DNA of 64,000 bases from Lysobacter antibioticus (GTDB taxonomy: Bacteria; Pseudomonadota; Gammaproteobacteria; Xanthomonadales; Xanthomonadaceae): contig NZ_JMTZ01000011.1 in NCBI RefSeq assembly GCF_000731095.1, positions 1-64,000 on the forward strand. The letters run 5' to 3'. Shown here piece after piece: positions 48,138 through 56,408 of the stretch; within the stretch, counting starts at the first letter, position 1; the number at the start of each line of letters is the position of its first letter. Both the position numbers and the translations under genes were made by a program. The notes beneath the pieces were generated by a model. It searched no databases. It saw only the letters and a list, made by a program, of their open reading frames with translations, and was not told where the DNA came from.

Positions 48138-50594
48138 ATGTTGACGCCCGACGCTCCCATCAGCGAGTTCATCCCGCTGTCCACCCACGTATCGCCGACG
48201 GTGCTGAAGACGACCGGGGGCGACTTCCTGTTGGTGTGGCATTTGGGTGGGTTGCCTTTCGTCGGGCGCGAGGAGTGGGAGCTGGAGCACCGCCACAACA
48301 CCTTCAACCGGATGCTGCAGACCCTGCGCGCGCCGGACTTCGTCAACGTGGCGTTCTGGGTGCACGACATCCGTCGTCGTCGCCGCGTCAACACCAAGAA
48401 CCAGTTCGACCAGGTCTTCAATCAGGAATTGTCGGACGGCTACTTCGCGTCGCTGTCCAGTCAGAAGCTCATGCAGAACGAGCTGTACCTGACGATGATT
48501 TACCGCCCGATCGTGTCGGGCAAGCGCTTCGTCGAGAAGTCGACGAACGTCGAGCAGCTGAAGGAAGAGCAAGACCAGGCGATCGGCAAGCTCATGGAGC
48601 TGGCCAGCAACGTCGAGGCGGTCCTGAAGGACTACGCGCCGTACCGGCTGGGCATGTACGAAGCCAAGAACGGCCTGGTGTTCTCCGAGGCGCTGGAGTT
48701 CTTCGGCTACCTGCTCAACCGCATCGACGAGCCGGTGCCGGTGCTGCCGGCCCCGGTCTATAACTACCTGCCGGTCAGCCGGCACATGTTTTCGAACAAA
48801 TCCGGCGACTTCGTCATCAATACGCCGAACGGCGTGAATCATTTCGGTGCGATCCTCAACATCAAGGAATACACCGACGCCACGTACCCGGGCATCCTCA
48901 ACGGCCTGAAGTACCTGGACTTCGAATACGTCGTGACGCATTCGTTCAGCCCGATGGGACGCCAGGACGCGCTGAAGGCGCTCGACCGCACCAAGGGCAT
49001 GATGATTTCGTCCGGCGACAAAGCGGTCAGCCAGATCATCGAACTCGACATGGCGATGGACCAGCTCGCCTCGGGCAACTTCGTGCTCGGCGAGTATCAC
49101 TTCACCTTTACGGTGTACGCCGACAGCCAGGAAAAACTCGCCCAGCACCTGGCCATGTCGCGCGCCGAGTTGTCCAACGCCGGCTTCATTTCGGCCAAGG
49201 AAGACCTGGCCGTGGCGTCCTCGTTCTACGCCCAGTTCCCGGGCAACTGGAAGTACCGCACGCGCCTGGCGAATGTCAGCTCGCTGAACTTCCTCGGCCT
49301 GTCGCCGCTGCATAACTTCGCCACCGGCAAGAAAGAGAACAATCCCTGGGGCGACTGCGTCACCACCTTGCAGACGACCAACGGCCAGCCGTATTACTTC
49401 AATTTCCACGCGACCCATCCGGCCGAAAACTCGCTCGGCGAGAAGGCCATCGCCAATACCATGGTGATCGGTAAGTCGGGTACCGGTAAGACCGCGCTGA
49501 TCAACTTCCTGTTGAGCCAGGTGCAGAAGCTCAAGCCGGTGCCGACGATCTTCTTCTTCGACAAGGATCGCGGCGCCGAGATCTTCGTGCGCGCCTGCGG
49601 CGGCAATTATCTCGCCCTCGAGAACGGTCAGCCCACCGGCTTCAATCCGTTCCAGTGCGAAAACAACGAAACCAATACCCAGTTCCTCTCGGATCTGATC
49701 AAGGTGCTGGCCGGCAAGACCGTGTATTCGGCACGCGAGGAAGAGGACATTTTCCGCGCGGTCGAGAACATCCTCGACACGCCGCCGCACCTGCGCAGCA
49801 TGACCAACCTGCAGAAGAGCTTGCCCAACATGGGCGACGACGGTCTGTATGCGCGCCTGCGCAAGTGGACCGCGGGCAATTCGCTGGGGTGGGTGTTCGA
49901 CAACCCGGTCGATACGGTCAATCTCGAGAAAGCCAGCATCATCGGCTTCGACTACACCGACGTGATCGACAACCCCGAAGTGCGCGTGCCGGTGATCAAT
50001 TACCTGCTGCACCGCCTCGAAGAGCTGATCGACGGCCGTCCGCTGATCTATGTCATGGACGAATTCTGGAAGATCCTCGACGGCAGCGGCGGCCTGAAGG
50101 AATTCGCCAAGAACAAGCAGAAGACCATCCGTAAACAAAACGGTATGGGCATCTTCGCGACCCAGAGCCCGGAAGACGCGCTGGCCAGCGACATCTCGGC
50201 ATCGCTGATCGAACAGACCGCGACGCTGATCCTGCTGCCGAACCCGAACGCCAGCCGCGAAGACTACATCGAGGGCCTCAAGCTCACCGATGCCGAGTAC
50301 CAGGTCGTGAAGGGCCTTGACGAGCGTTCGCGCTGCTTCCTGGTCAAGCAAGGCCACTCGGCGGTCGTCTGCCAGCTCAACCTGCGCGGCATGGACGACG
50401 CCTTGGCGGTCATTTCCGCTTCGACCGACAACATCGACATCATGCACCAGGTGCTCGAGAAGGCGGCCCACAAGAAGGGCATTACCCAGAACGATCTCGT
50501 TCCCGCCGATTGGCTGCAGGACTTTTTCGACAACCGCAAGGGTTCGGGCAAGGGCCCGGCCAAGAAGGCGGTTTCCGATTCCGCCGCGGCCTGA
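48138..50594 (+). CDS. virB4: T4SS ATPase VirB4
   Basis: The largest T4SS ATPase, 818 residues. The N-terminal CagE/TrbE/VirB family domain runs to about residue 420. The RecA-like domain has Walker A GKSGTGKT at residues 445-452, Walker B in PLIYVMDEFWKIL and a later QSPEDALASDISASLIEQT block. The ATG at 48138 gives the VirB4-like start MLTPDAPISEFIPLSTHVSP; the ORF is open further upstream through the hairpin region. Confidence 0.95.
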   Translation: MLTPDAPISEFIPLSTHVSPTVLKTTGGDFLLVWHLGGLPFVGREEWELEHRHNTFNRMLQTLRAPDFVNVAFWVHDIRRRRRVNTKNQFDQVFNQELSDGYFASLSSQKLMQNELYLTMIYRPIVSGKRFVEKSTNVEQLKEEQDQAIGKLMELASNVEAVLKDYAPYRLGMYEAKNGLVFSEALEFFGYLLNRIDEPVPVLPAPVYNYLPVSRHMFSNKSGDFVINTPNGVNHFGAILNIKEYTDATYPGILNGLKYLDFEYVVTHSFSPMGRQDALKALDRTKGMMISSGDKAVSQIIELDMAMDQLASGNFVLGEYHFTFTVYADSQEKLAQHLAMSRAELSNAGFISAKEDLAVASSFYAQFPGNWKYRTRLANVSSLNFLGLSPLHNFATGKKENNPWGDCVTTLQTTNGQPYYFNFHATHPAENSLGEKAIANTMVIGKSGTGKTALINFLLSQVQKLKPVPTIFFFDKDRGAEIFVRACGGNYLALENGQPTGFNPFQCENNETNTQFLSDLIKVLAGKTVYSAREEEDIFRAVENILDTPPHLRSMTNLQKSLPNMGDDGLYARLRKWTAGNSLGWVFDNPVDTVNLEKASIIGFDYTDVIDNPEVRVPVINYLLHRLEELIDGRPLIYVMDEFWKILDGSGGLKEFAKNKQKTIRKQNGMGIFATQSPEDALASDISASLIEQTATLILLPNPNASREDYIEGLKLTDAEYQVVKGLDERSRCFLVKQGHSAVVCQLNLRGMDDALAVISASTDNIDIMHQVLEKAAHKKGITQNDLVPADWLQDFFDNRKGSGKGPAKKAVSDSAAA

Positions 50595-50654
50595 GCCTGG
50601 CGAACCGCTTATTCAGCAGTATCTGACGTCAACCATCAGATCAGGAGAAGGAAG

Positions 50655-51419
50655 ATGAAATCGAACATTGCCAAGCAGGCGCGCACTAAGAAGCTGGCTG
50701 TCTGCGCACTGGCGTTCAGTAGCGTGATGGCGGCCGGAAGCGTGAATGCGCAATGGGTGGTTACCGATCCTGGTCACACCATACAGAACGTCGTCCAGCA
50801 GATCCTCGTCTCGGGCGAGCGTGCCGGCGAATTCGTGAAAGAGTTGGACGAGTGGAAGAAGCAGTACGAACACTTCCAGCAGCAGCTCATCAAGTTCCAG
50901 AGCTTTCTGAATAATCCGATCGCCTTGCCGAATTCGGAGCCCTGGGTCGAGTTGAACAAGACCGAGGTCGTCAAGCAGAAGTGCGGCGATGCCGGCGGCA
51001 GCCTGCTGGGCCGGCTGATGGACAGCGTCGGCTTACAGCTCAACGGCGATCTGGCCAAGCAGCAGTTGCAGGTGTGCGTAAACATCGAAAGCGCCAAGGT
51101 CGACAAGTTCAACTACACCGTCAAGTTCGCTCGCGACTCGGTGCCGCAGATGCAGAGCCTGCTCGGCAAGATCCAGGGACAGCGCGGGACCAGCAGCAGC
51201 CAGGGCAACATCCAGGGCGTGGACAGCGAATCGATGCGCCTGGCGAACGACCTGGACATCAAGTACCAGTCCTGGCAGGCGCAAATGAAGACCTACGATG
51301 CCTACATCGCCGCGATGATGGACAAGCAGAACACGTTGGCGACGCGCGCGCTCAAGGGCCAGGCGAACCCCCTGGGTCAGGCCATCAGCACCGCGGCCAT
51401 GGCGGGCGCGCTGCAGTAA
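50655..51419 (+). CDS. virB5: VirB5-like protein, copy a
   Basis: A 254-residue exported protein with a signal peptide (LAVCALAFSSVMAAGSVNA, cleaved before QWVVTDP). The helical VirB5/TrbJ-like body has a coiled-coil segment VKELDEWKKQYEHFQQQLIKFQSFLNNP, two central cysteines (QKCGDA; QVCVNI) and a C-terminal TLATRALKGQANPLGQAISTA. VirB5 proteins sit at the pilus tip or periplasm. An adjacent paralogue follows 62 bases later with an almost identical ribosome-binding region. Confidence 0.85.
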   Translation: MKSNIAKQARTKKLAVCALAFSSVMAAGSVNAQWVVTDPGHTIQNVVQQILVSGERAGEFVKELDEWKKQYEHFQQQLIKFQSFLNNPIALPNSEPWVELNKTEVVKQKCGDAGGSLLGRLMDSVGLQLNGDLAKQQLQVCVNIESAKVDKFNYTVKFARDSVPQMQSLLGKIQGQRGTSSSQGNIQGVDSESMRLANDLDIKYQSWQAQMKTYDAYIAAMMDKQNTLATRALKGQANPLGQAISTAAMAGALQ

Positions 51420-51481
51420 GTCGGGCTCATGGATCACTGATCGGCAATGCCAGTGGCAACTATCGGATCGGGAGAGGGAAG

Positions 51482-52249
51482 ATGAAAACGAATGCCAAGC
51501 AGGCGTACAAGAAGAACCTTGCGGTTGGCGTCCTGGCGCTGAGCTGTGTCATGACGGCCGGCAGCGTCAACGCGCAATGGGTCGTCACCGATCCGGGTCA
51601 TATGGCCGCGAATATCGGTCAGCAGATCGCGACCAGCGCCGAGCGCGTCGTAGAGTTCGGCAAGGAAATGGCCGAGTGGAAGAAGCAGTACGACCACTTC
51701 CAACAGCAGCTCATCAAGTTCCAGAGTTTCCTGGACAACCCGATCGCCTTGCCGACCTCCGAGCCCTGGCGCGAGTTGGATAAGGCGCAGGTGGTCGAGC
51801 AGCGCTGCCGTCAGCCAAGCGGCGGAGGCAGCATTCTCGGCAATCTGATGTCCCGTGTGGGCTTGAACCTCGACGGCGACTTGTCTGAGCAGCAGATGCA
51901 GATCTGCGTGAACATCGAGAGCGCCAAGGTCGAGAAGTTCAACTACACCGTCAGGTTCTCGCGCGACACCGTGCCGGAAATGCAGCGCTTGCTCGGCCAG
52001 GTGCAGAGCCAGCGCGGGACCAGCAGCGATCAGGGCAACGTGGAAGGCGTGAACAGCGAATCGATGCGCCTGGCGAACGATCTCGATATCAAGTACCAGA
52101 TGTATCAGGCGCAGATGGGTATCTACGACGCCTATATCGTGGCGATGGTCGACAAGCAGAACACGCTCGCCAAGCGCGGCCTGAAGGGCCAGCAGACGCT
52201 GATTGGCTCGGCCTTCAGCACGGCGGTGATGGCAGGGGCTCTGCAATGA
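51482..52249 (+). CDS. VirB5-like protein, copy b
   Basis: A 255-residue tandem paralogue of the preceding gene with the same plan: signal peptide ending SVNA-QWVVTDPGH, the coiled-coil WKKQYDHFQQQLIKFQSFLDNP, paired cysteines (QRCRQP; QICVNI) and the C-terminal KRGLKGQQTLIGSAFSTAVMAGALQ. Differences are spread over the whole length, so the duplication is not recent. It may be an alternative tip protein. The frame is open upstream, but the ATG after GGGAGAGGGAAG is clearly the start. Confidence 0.85.
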   Translation: MKTNAKQAYKKNLAVGVLALSCVMTAGSVNAQWVVTDPGHMAANIGQQIATSAERVVEFGKEMAEWKKQYDHFQQQLIKFQSFLDNPIALPTSEPWRELDKAQVVEQRCRQPSGGGSILGNLMSRVGLNLDGDLSEQQMQICVNIESAKVEKFNYTVRFSRDTVPEMQRLLGQVQSQRGTSSDQGNVEGVNSESMRLANDLDIKYQMYQAQMGIYDAYIVAMVDKQNTLAKRGLKGQQTLIGSAFSTAVMAGALQ

Positions 52250-52342
52250 CAAGGGCGAACGGCGACGTTCGAATCAAGGCCGCTCTCCGCATGCGGATGA
52301 GCCGGGCCGGCAACAGCGATTCCAGGGATAGCGGGTGCAGCG

Positions 52343-53512
52343 ATGATTAAGGGATTTAACCTCAGCGGCGGCTGGCTGCCGAACTCCAGTCCACTGGATT
52401 GGCTCAACTTGCGCATCGATTCGGTCGGGGATTTTGTTTTCTTCCGTCTGATCCTGACTTATTTGCGTCGCGAGATCCAAAAGTTCGGTCTCGACCTGAT
52501 GGGCAACGCGATGCAGTGGGTCGGCGGTATCGCGCTGACCTTGATGACCTTGTGGATCCTGTTGCAGGGCTACCGCATCGTTACCGGCATGTCGCGCGAA
52601 CCGATGATGGCGCTGGTGACCAATTCGTTGCGCGCGACCTTCATCGTCGCGATCGCGACTTCGATGGGCGTGTTCGGAACGGACTTGCACGAGTTCCTGA
52701 CCGACGACGTCAAGAAGGAAATCAACTGGGTCGTCACTGGCGATCAGAATTCCACCCCGGAGCAACAGATCGACAAGAACCTGGGGTGGATGCAATTGGC
52801 CTGGTCGAGCATCGACGCGATGCAGATCGTCAGCGATCCAGCCTTGACCGACGAAAAGACCCGGGCTATGTGGGCGGTCGGTTTCGGCACCGGCGGGCCT
52901 GCGATTACTGCGGGTATTTCCCTGCTGCTTTATGAAATTGCGATGGCTTTGTTCATCGGATTGGGACCGATATTCATATTGTGTTTGCTCTTCGACCAGA
53001 CAAAGCAACTGTTCAGCAAGTGGCTGTACTATGGCATCGGAACCATGTTTTCGATGGCGATGTTGAGTGCGATGGTCGCGATTGCCATGGAGATGGTCGC
53101 CAAGGTGGCGGCGGTTTTCTGGGGTACCGCGATAGCCGGTGCGATCCTGGGCCAAAACTTCACCCAGGGCATGTCGAGTCAGGCGTTGCAGCAGGGCGGC
53201 TTGGGTTTGATCCTGACGGTGCTCATCATCAGCGCACCGCCGATGGCCGCGATGTTCTTCCAGGGCGTGTTGGGTCAGTTCAGTTCGTACAACCAGTTCC
53301 AAGGTCAAACCGGTCAGTCGGGTTCGCCGGGCGCGGGCATTCCGCCGCACTACAGCGGTGGTGGACAGCCGCCGCAGCGGGCCGCCGAATCGCAAGGTAG
53401 TCAGTACCACTCACAAATGCAGTCCCAAGCTGCCGCTCCGCGATTCTCAGGCCAGCAGGCTAACGCGGAACCCTCACCGGGGCAGCGCGGGTTGGCAGGT
53501 AGCAAGGAATAG
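52343..53512 (+). CDS. virB6: T4SS polytopic membrane protein VirB6
   Basis: A 389-residue inner-membrane translocation protein. It has several hydrophobic helices (WVGGIALTLMTLWILLQGYRI; ATFIVAIATSMGVFG; LLLYEIAMALFIGLGPIFILCLLF; MFSMAMLSAMVAIAMEMVAKVAAVFW; GLILTVLIISAPPMAAMFFQGV) with the conserved Trp-containing stretch around KQLFSKWLYYGIGTMF. The tail is Gly/Gln/Pro/Ser-rich (about 310-389). It is the last structural vir gene in the window. Confidence 0.93.
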   Translation: MIKGFNLSGGWLPNSSPLDWLNLRIDSVGDFVFFRLILTYLRREIQKFGLDLMGNAMQWVGGIALTLMTLWILLQGYRIVTGMSREPMMALVTNSLRATFIVAIATSMGVFGTDLHEFLTDDVKKEINWVVTGDQNSTPEQQIDKNLGWMQLAWSSIDAMQIVSDPALTDEKTRAMWAVGFGTGGPAITAGISLLLYEIAMALFIGLGPIFILCLLFDQTKQLFSKWLYYGIGTMFSMAMLSAMVAIAMEMVAKVAAVFWGTAIAGAILGQNFTQGMSSQALQQGGLGLILTVLIISAPPMAAMFFQGVLGQFSSYNQFQGQTGQSGSPGAGIPPHYSGGGQPPQRAAESQGSQYHSQMQSQAAAPRFSGQQANAEPSPGQRGLAGSKE

Positions 53513-53523
53513 GAGCTCTTAGC

Positions 53524-54045
53524 ATGAAAGCAGTCAGCCTCTTGGTACTCACTGGTCTCTCTGCTTTTTTTGCTGGACCTGCTTTGGCGCAATGCCCGGC
53601 CGGTATTCCATCAGGAGGGAATCCGTCATGTATACCTCCGAGCGCTTGGCCGCAGAATGCTCCTGCACAGCAGGCGGTCCCCGCGCCTCCGAGCTGGAAG
53701 TTGACCTGGGGTGCCATCGCTATCGATTTGGATAGCGGTGATGTAGGAACTGCGGTTGGTAAGCCCAGTAAAAGAAAGGCTGAGCGAGAGGCTTTAGATC
53801 GTTGTCAAGCGAGTGGCGCGACCGGTTGCAAGAAGGTTCTGTTCTCTTATCAAAACCAGTGTGCGGTCATCGCTTGGCCCGCCGTCGTAGGCGTCGGTGC
53901 AGGAGTTATCGCGCAAAGCGGTGCTAGCGTCGCTGCAGCAAGTGAAATCGCACTAAAAAGATGTGCGGGTACCAGTGTTGGCGACAGCGGGAAATGCCGG
54001 ATCGTTTATTCTGAGTGCTCTGACCCGGTGCTCGTGTCGCGGTAA
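53524..54045 (+). CDS. DUF4189 secreted protein 1
   Basis: A 173-residue exported protein with a signal peptide ending GPALA-QC. The mature start has CPAGIP, then GNPSCIPPSAWPQNA, shared almost exactly with the next two genes. The DUF4189 domain follows (WGAIAIDLDSGDVGTAVGKPSKRKAEREALDRC...GCKKVLFSYQNQCAVIAWP, ending CRIVYSECSDPVL), with several conserved cysteines. It lies 11 bases after virB6. The role is unknown; such genes accompany X-T4SS loci and may be accessory or immunity-like. AT-richer codon use sets this group apart from the vir genes. Confidence 0.8.
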   Translation: MKAVSLLVLTGLSAFFAGPALAQCPAGIPSGGNPSCIPPSAWPQNAPAQQAVPAPPSWKLTWGAIAIDLDSGDVGTAVGKPSKRKAEREALDRCQASGATGCKKVLFSYQNQCAVIAWPAVVGVGAGVIAQSGASVAAASEIALKRCAGTSVGDSGKCRIVYSECSDPVLVSR

Positions 54046-54083
54046 TTTCGTTCTGAGAGTGGTCGTACTAATAAGTGGCTAAG

Positions 54084-54116
54084 AAAGCCCGCGTCATCGA
54101 GATGCGGGCTTTTTTA
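54084..54116 (+). terminator. Rho-independent terminator after DUF4189 gene 1
   Basis: AAAGCCCGCGTC and GATGCGGGCTTT pair (one G-T) around a short loop, followed by a T-run (TTTTTTATT). It probably ends the virB operon transcript. Confidence 0.88.
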
Positions 54117-54181
54117 TTGGTATGTTGCAGTCACGCTCGATGGCTTAGGCGCATAGCGCTGTTCTATTTGGAGACAATGCA

Positions 54182-54661
54182 ATGAAGGCTGCCTGTCTCG
54201 TATTACTCGGTGTATTCGCACTTAGCCCCGCTGCGAAGGCTCAGTGTCCAGCCGGTATCCCTGCTGCCGGGAATCCTTCTTGCATCCCTCCGAATGCATG
54301 GCCTCAGAACGCGCCTGTACGCCAAGATCCTTCGCCGTCGCGCTGGGAGAGTCGCTGGGGAGCGATCGCGACGGATGCTCCGAAAGCAGTCTTAGGCACC
54401 TCGACCGGAATGAAATCCAAGCGGCAGGCGGAAGCGCAGGCACTTTCGCAATGCCGTAAGAGAGGGGGCAAAAATTGCGTCCTGGATGTCTCGTACTTCG
54501 ATCAATGCGCGATCCTTGTTACGGGCGACAAGAAATACAGCGTTCACACTGCTGCGACTGTCGACAGAGCTTCTGAGCTGGGTATGCGCCAGTGCAGCAA
54601 TGACGACGTGAACTGCCGTATTCACTACACGAATTGCAGCCCTCCGGAGTTGATGCGATAA
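54182..54661 (+). CDS. DUF4189 secreted protein 2
   Basis: A 159-residue paralogue. The signal peptide ends AAKA-QC, followed by CPAGIPAAGNPSCIPPNAWPQ and a shorter DUF4189 domain (RWGAIATDAPKAVLGTSTGMKSKRQAEAQALSQC; YFDQCAILV; CRIHYTNCSPPELMR). It lies beyond a terminator, so it probably has its own promoter. Codon use is less GC-rich than in the vir genes. The function is unknown. Confidence 0.75.
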   Translation: MKAACLVLLGVFALSPAAKAQCPAGIPAAGNPSCIPPNAWPQNAPVRQDPSPSRWESRWGAIATDAPKAVLGTSTGMKSKRQAEAQALSQCRKRGGKNCVLDVSYFDQCAILVTGDKKYSVHTAATVDRASELGMRQCSNDDVNCRIHYTNCSPPELMR

Positions 54662-54760
54662 CCGCATCTTCACGAGTGGTTCGATTTGATGGGGCGAGAA
54701 GAGTGACGAGTGCGGGCGAACGTCCTTCTCTCGGTAGGTAAGGAAACAAGGAATGTTGAA

Positions 54761-55273
54761 ATGAAAGTCGCGTATTTATTCGTGGTTCTTGGTATTGGGT
54801 TGCTGTGGAACGACGACTCAATGGCGCAGTGTCCCGCAGGCATTCCTTCGGCGGGCAATCCGCAATGCCTTCCTCCGAGCGCATGGCCGCAGAATGCAGC
54901 AGCCTCGCGAGCCGTGCCTGCGGAGCCAAGCTGGAAACTGACTTGGGGTGCTATTGCGATTGATCCGATCAGCGGAGATGTAGGCACTTCGGTCGGCAAC
55001 TTCAGCAGGAAGAAGGCCGAGCAGGAAGCCTTGAAGCGTTGTGCCGCGAGTGGCGCGAGCGGTTGCAAGAAGCTGCTTTTCGCCTATGAGAACCAGTGCG
55101 CCGTCATCGCTTGGCCTTCGGTACCGGGTGCAACCATCGTCACGCAAGGCGGTTCTACGATAGAAGTCGCGACAGGGCTCGCGATGAAGAGTTGTATCGG
55201 CGACGATGCCAGTAATAATCGCGGGTGCCGTATCGTCTATTCGGAGTGCACCAAACCGGTGCTTGTGCAGTAG
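54761..55273 (+). CDS. DUF4189 secreted protein 3
   Basis: A 170-residue paralogue, closer to copy 1 than to copy 2. The signal peptide is MKVAYLFVVLGIGLLWNDDSMA-QC, the shared CPAGIP and GNPQCLPPSAWPQNA blocks follow, then SWKLTWGAIAIDPISGDVGTSVGNFSRKKAEQEALKRC, and it ends CRIVYSECTKPVLVQ. The ATG at 54761 is preferred over an ATG 51 bases upstream, which lacks a signal peptide. The function is unknown. Confidence 0.78.
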   Translation: MKVAYLFVVLGIGLLWNDDSMAQCPAGIPSAGNPQCLPPSAWPQNAAASRAVPAEPSWKLTWGAIAIDPISGDVGTSVGNFSRKKAEQEALKRCAASGASGCKKLLFAYENQCAVIAWPSVPGATIVTQGGSTIEVATGLAMKSCIGDDASNNRGCRIVYSECTKPVLVQ

Positions 55274-55346
55274 CTTTGAAAAGCGTAGCCATGTCGCCCT
55301 GCTGGCACGCAATAAGAATTCGCTTAGATGACAGACCGGCTTAGAA

Positions 55347-55406
55347 AAAGGGCGGTGCCAGACCGTCTATTCGGAATGTTCGGAGCCCGTGCTCGTGCTG
55401 CCGTGA
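55347..55406 (+). pseudogene. 3' remnant of a fourth DUF4189 gene
   Basis: Reading TGC at 55356 onward gives CQTVYSECSEPVLVLP and a stop at 55404-55406. This matches the C-termini of the intact neighbours (CRIVYSECSDPVL and CRIVYSECTKPVL). The upstream part of the gene is missing, so this is a truncated relic of a fourth tandem copy. Confidence 0.75.
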
Positions 55407-55685
55407 GGAATACGAATGGGGCTCGAGAGACCCGATCCGGTCGAAGCGAGACGCTCTAGGTGGCTGTGAACCTTCGACGCTTGATCTGATCTCTGGTCTT
55501 GGGTTGGCTGCAGACTCTCCAATGAACAGGGAAGGGTGGGCGCGACCCTCGAGCCCACTCCCACAGGCGACCGACTTTGCCTCGTTCATCGGTTTCACCC
55601 CGGCCCGATTCCGTCGGGTCCGCAGGCCGGCCGAGCGCGTTTGCGGCTGTGCTAACCTGCGGTTCTGGGCTGCAAAGGAGTCGCA

Positions 55686-56213
55686 GTGAAGCCGAATCGA
55701 ATCATCCTGTTGCTGTTGGCCGTCTCGCTCTGCGCATGCAGCGCGGACTCGGGCCGGGGACAGGCGGACGCGGCGCCAGCGGTCAAAGCACAAGCGCAAA
55801 CCGACAGCGCTGCGCCTATGGAGAACGCGATGGATAGCAACGCTTCCGAAGCCACGGCCGAAGCGGTCGTCGCCAAGAGTCCGACCCGCTCGTCGACCGA
55901 GTTGCAGGCCGCCTTCAAGAAGGACATGGCCTACGCCGATCTTCGCAAGCTGGTGCTCGACGGCGGCTGGACCCCGGTGGTGGAGCCGGCCTGCAAGAAA
56001 AATGTGGGCGGCGAAGCTGAAATTTGTGATCAAATTCCCGAATTGGATGCTTGCAGCGGCGACGGCTACTGCATAATGCACTTTGAAAGCGTCAGCAGCG
56101 GCGAGAAGTTGGACGTGACGACCTATGGAATGGTCGAGGACTGGAACGTCGCTGGTGAGGATTCGCGCTTGAACGTTACCGAGTGGGGCTTCGCGAAAGC
56201 CTCCAAGGGCTGA
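55686..56213 (+). CDS. Lipoprotein, putative immunity protein for the lysozyme-like effector
   Basis: A 175-residue lipoprotein. The signal ends VSLCAC-S (lipidated Cys18), with a low-complexity linker to about residue 65. The small globular domain (ELQAAFKKDMAYADLRKLVLDGGWTPVV...) has several cysteines (PACKKN, EICDQ, DACSG, GYCIM). It sits directly upstream of an XVIPCD effector, the arrangement seen for X-Tfi immunity lipoproteins that neutralise cell-wall hydrolases in the periplasm. The immunity role is inferred from position and lipidation only. Confidence 0.6.
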   Translation: MKPNRIILLLLAVSLCACSADSGRGQADAAPAVKAQAQTDSAAPMENAMDSNASEATAEAVVAKSPTRSSTELQAAFKKDMAYADLRKLVLDGGWTPVVEPACKKNVGGEAEICDQIPELDACSGDGYCIMHFESVSSGEKLDVTTYGMVEDWNVAGEDSRLNVTEWGFAKASKG

Positions 56214-56408
56214 GGACAGGCCAGGAGGCCGCTCCAGCTCGCAAGAAATCGTGGCGCAGATGCGCCATTGCGGTCCCGGGTCTGCAAGTGCCCGGTCCGT
56301 AAAGTCGAAGTCGGCTCCGGCCGGTTTCGCATGGCCTGGAAAGATTCAGGATGAATCGGTTTTCCAGGTAACCATCGACTTACTTGCTTGAGCTGGAGGC
56401 TCACTACA

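Noticed and set aside
48105-50471. Minus-strand ORF of about 788 codons
   Set aside because: Antisense shadow of virB4.
41427-53512. Conjugative transfer system
   Set aside because: No relaxase, oriT or partition genes are visible and the following genes are toxin-like with XVIPCD features, so a killing X-T4SS fits better.
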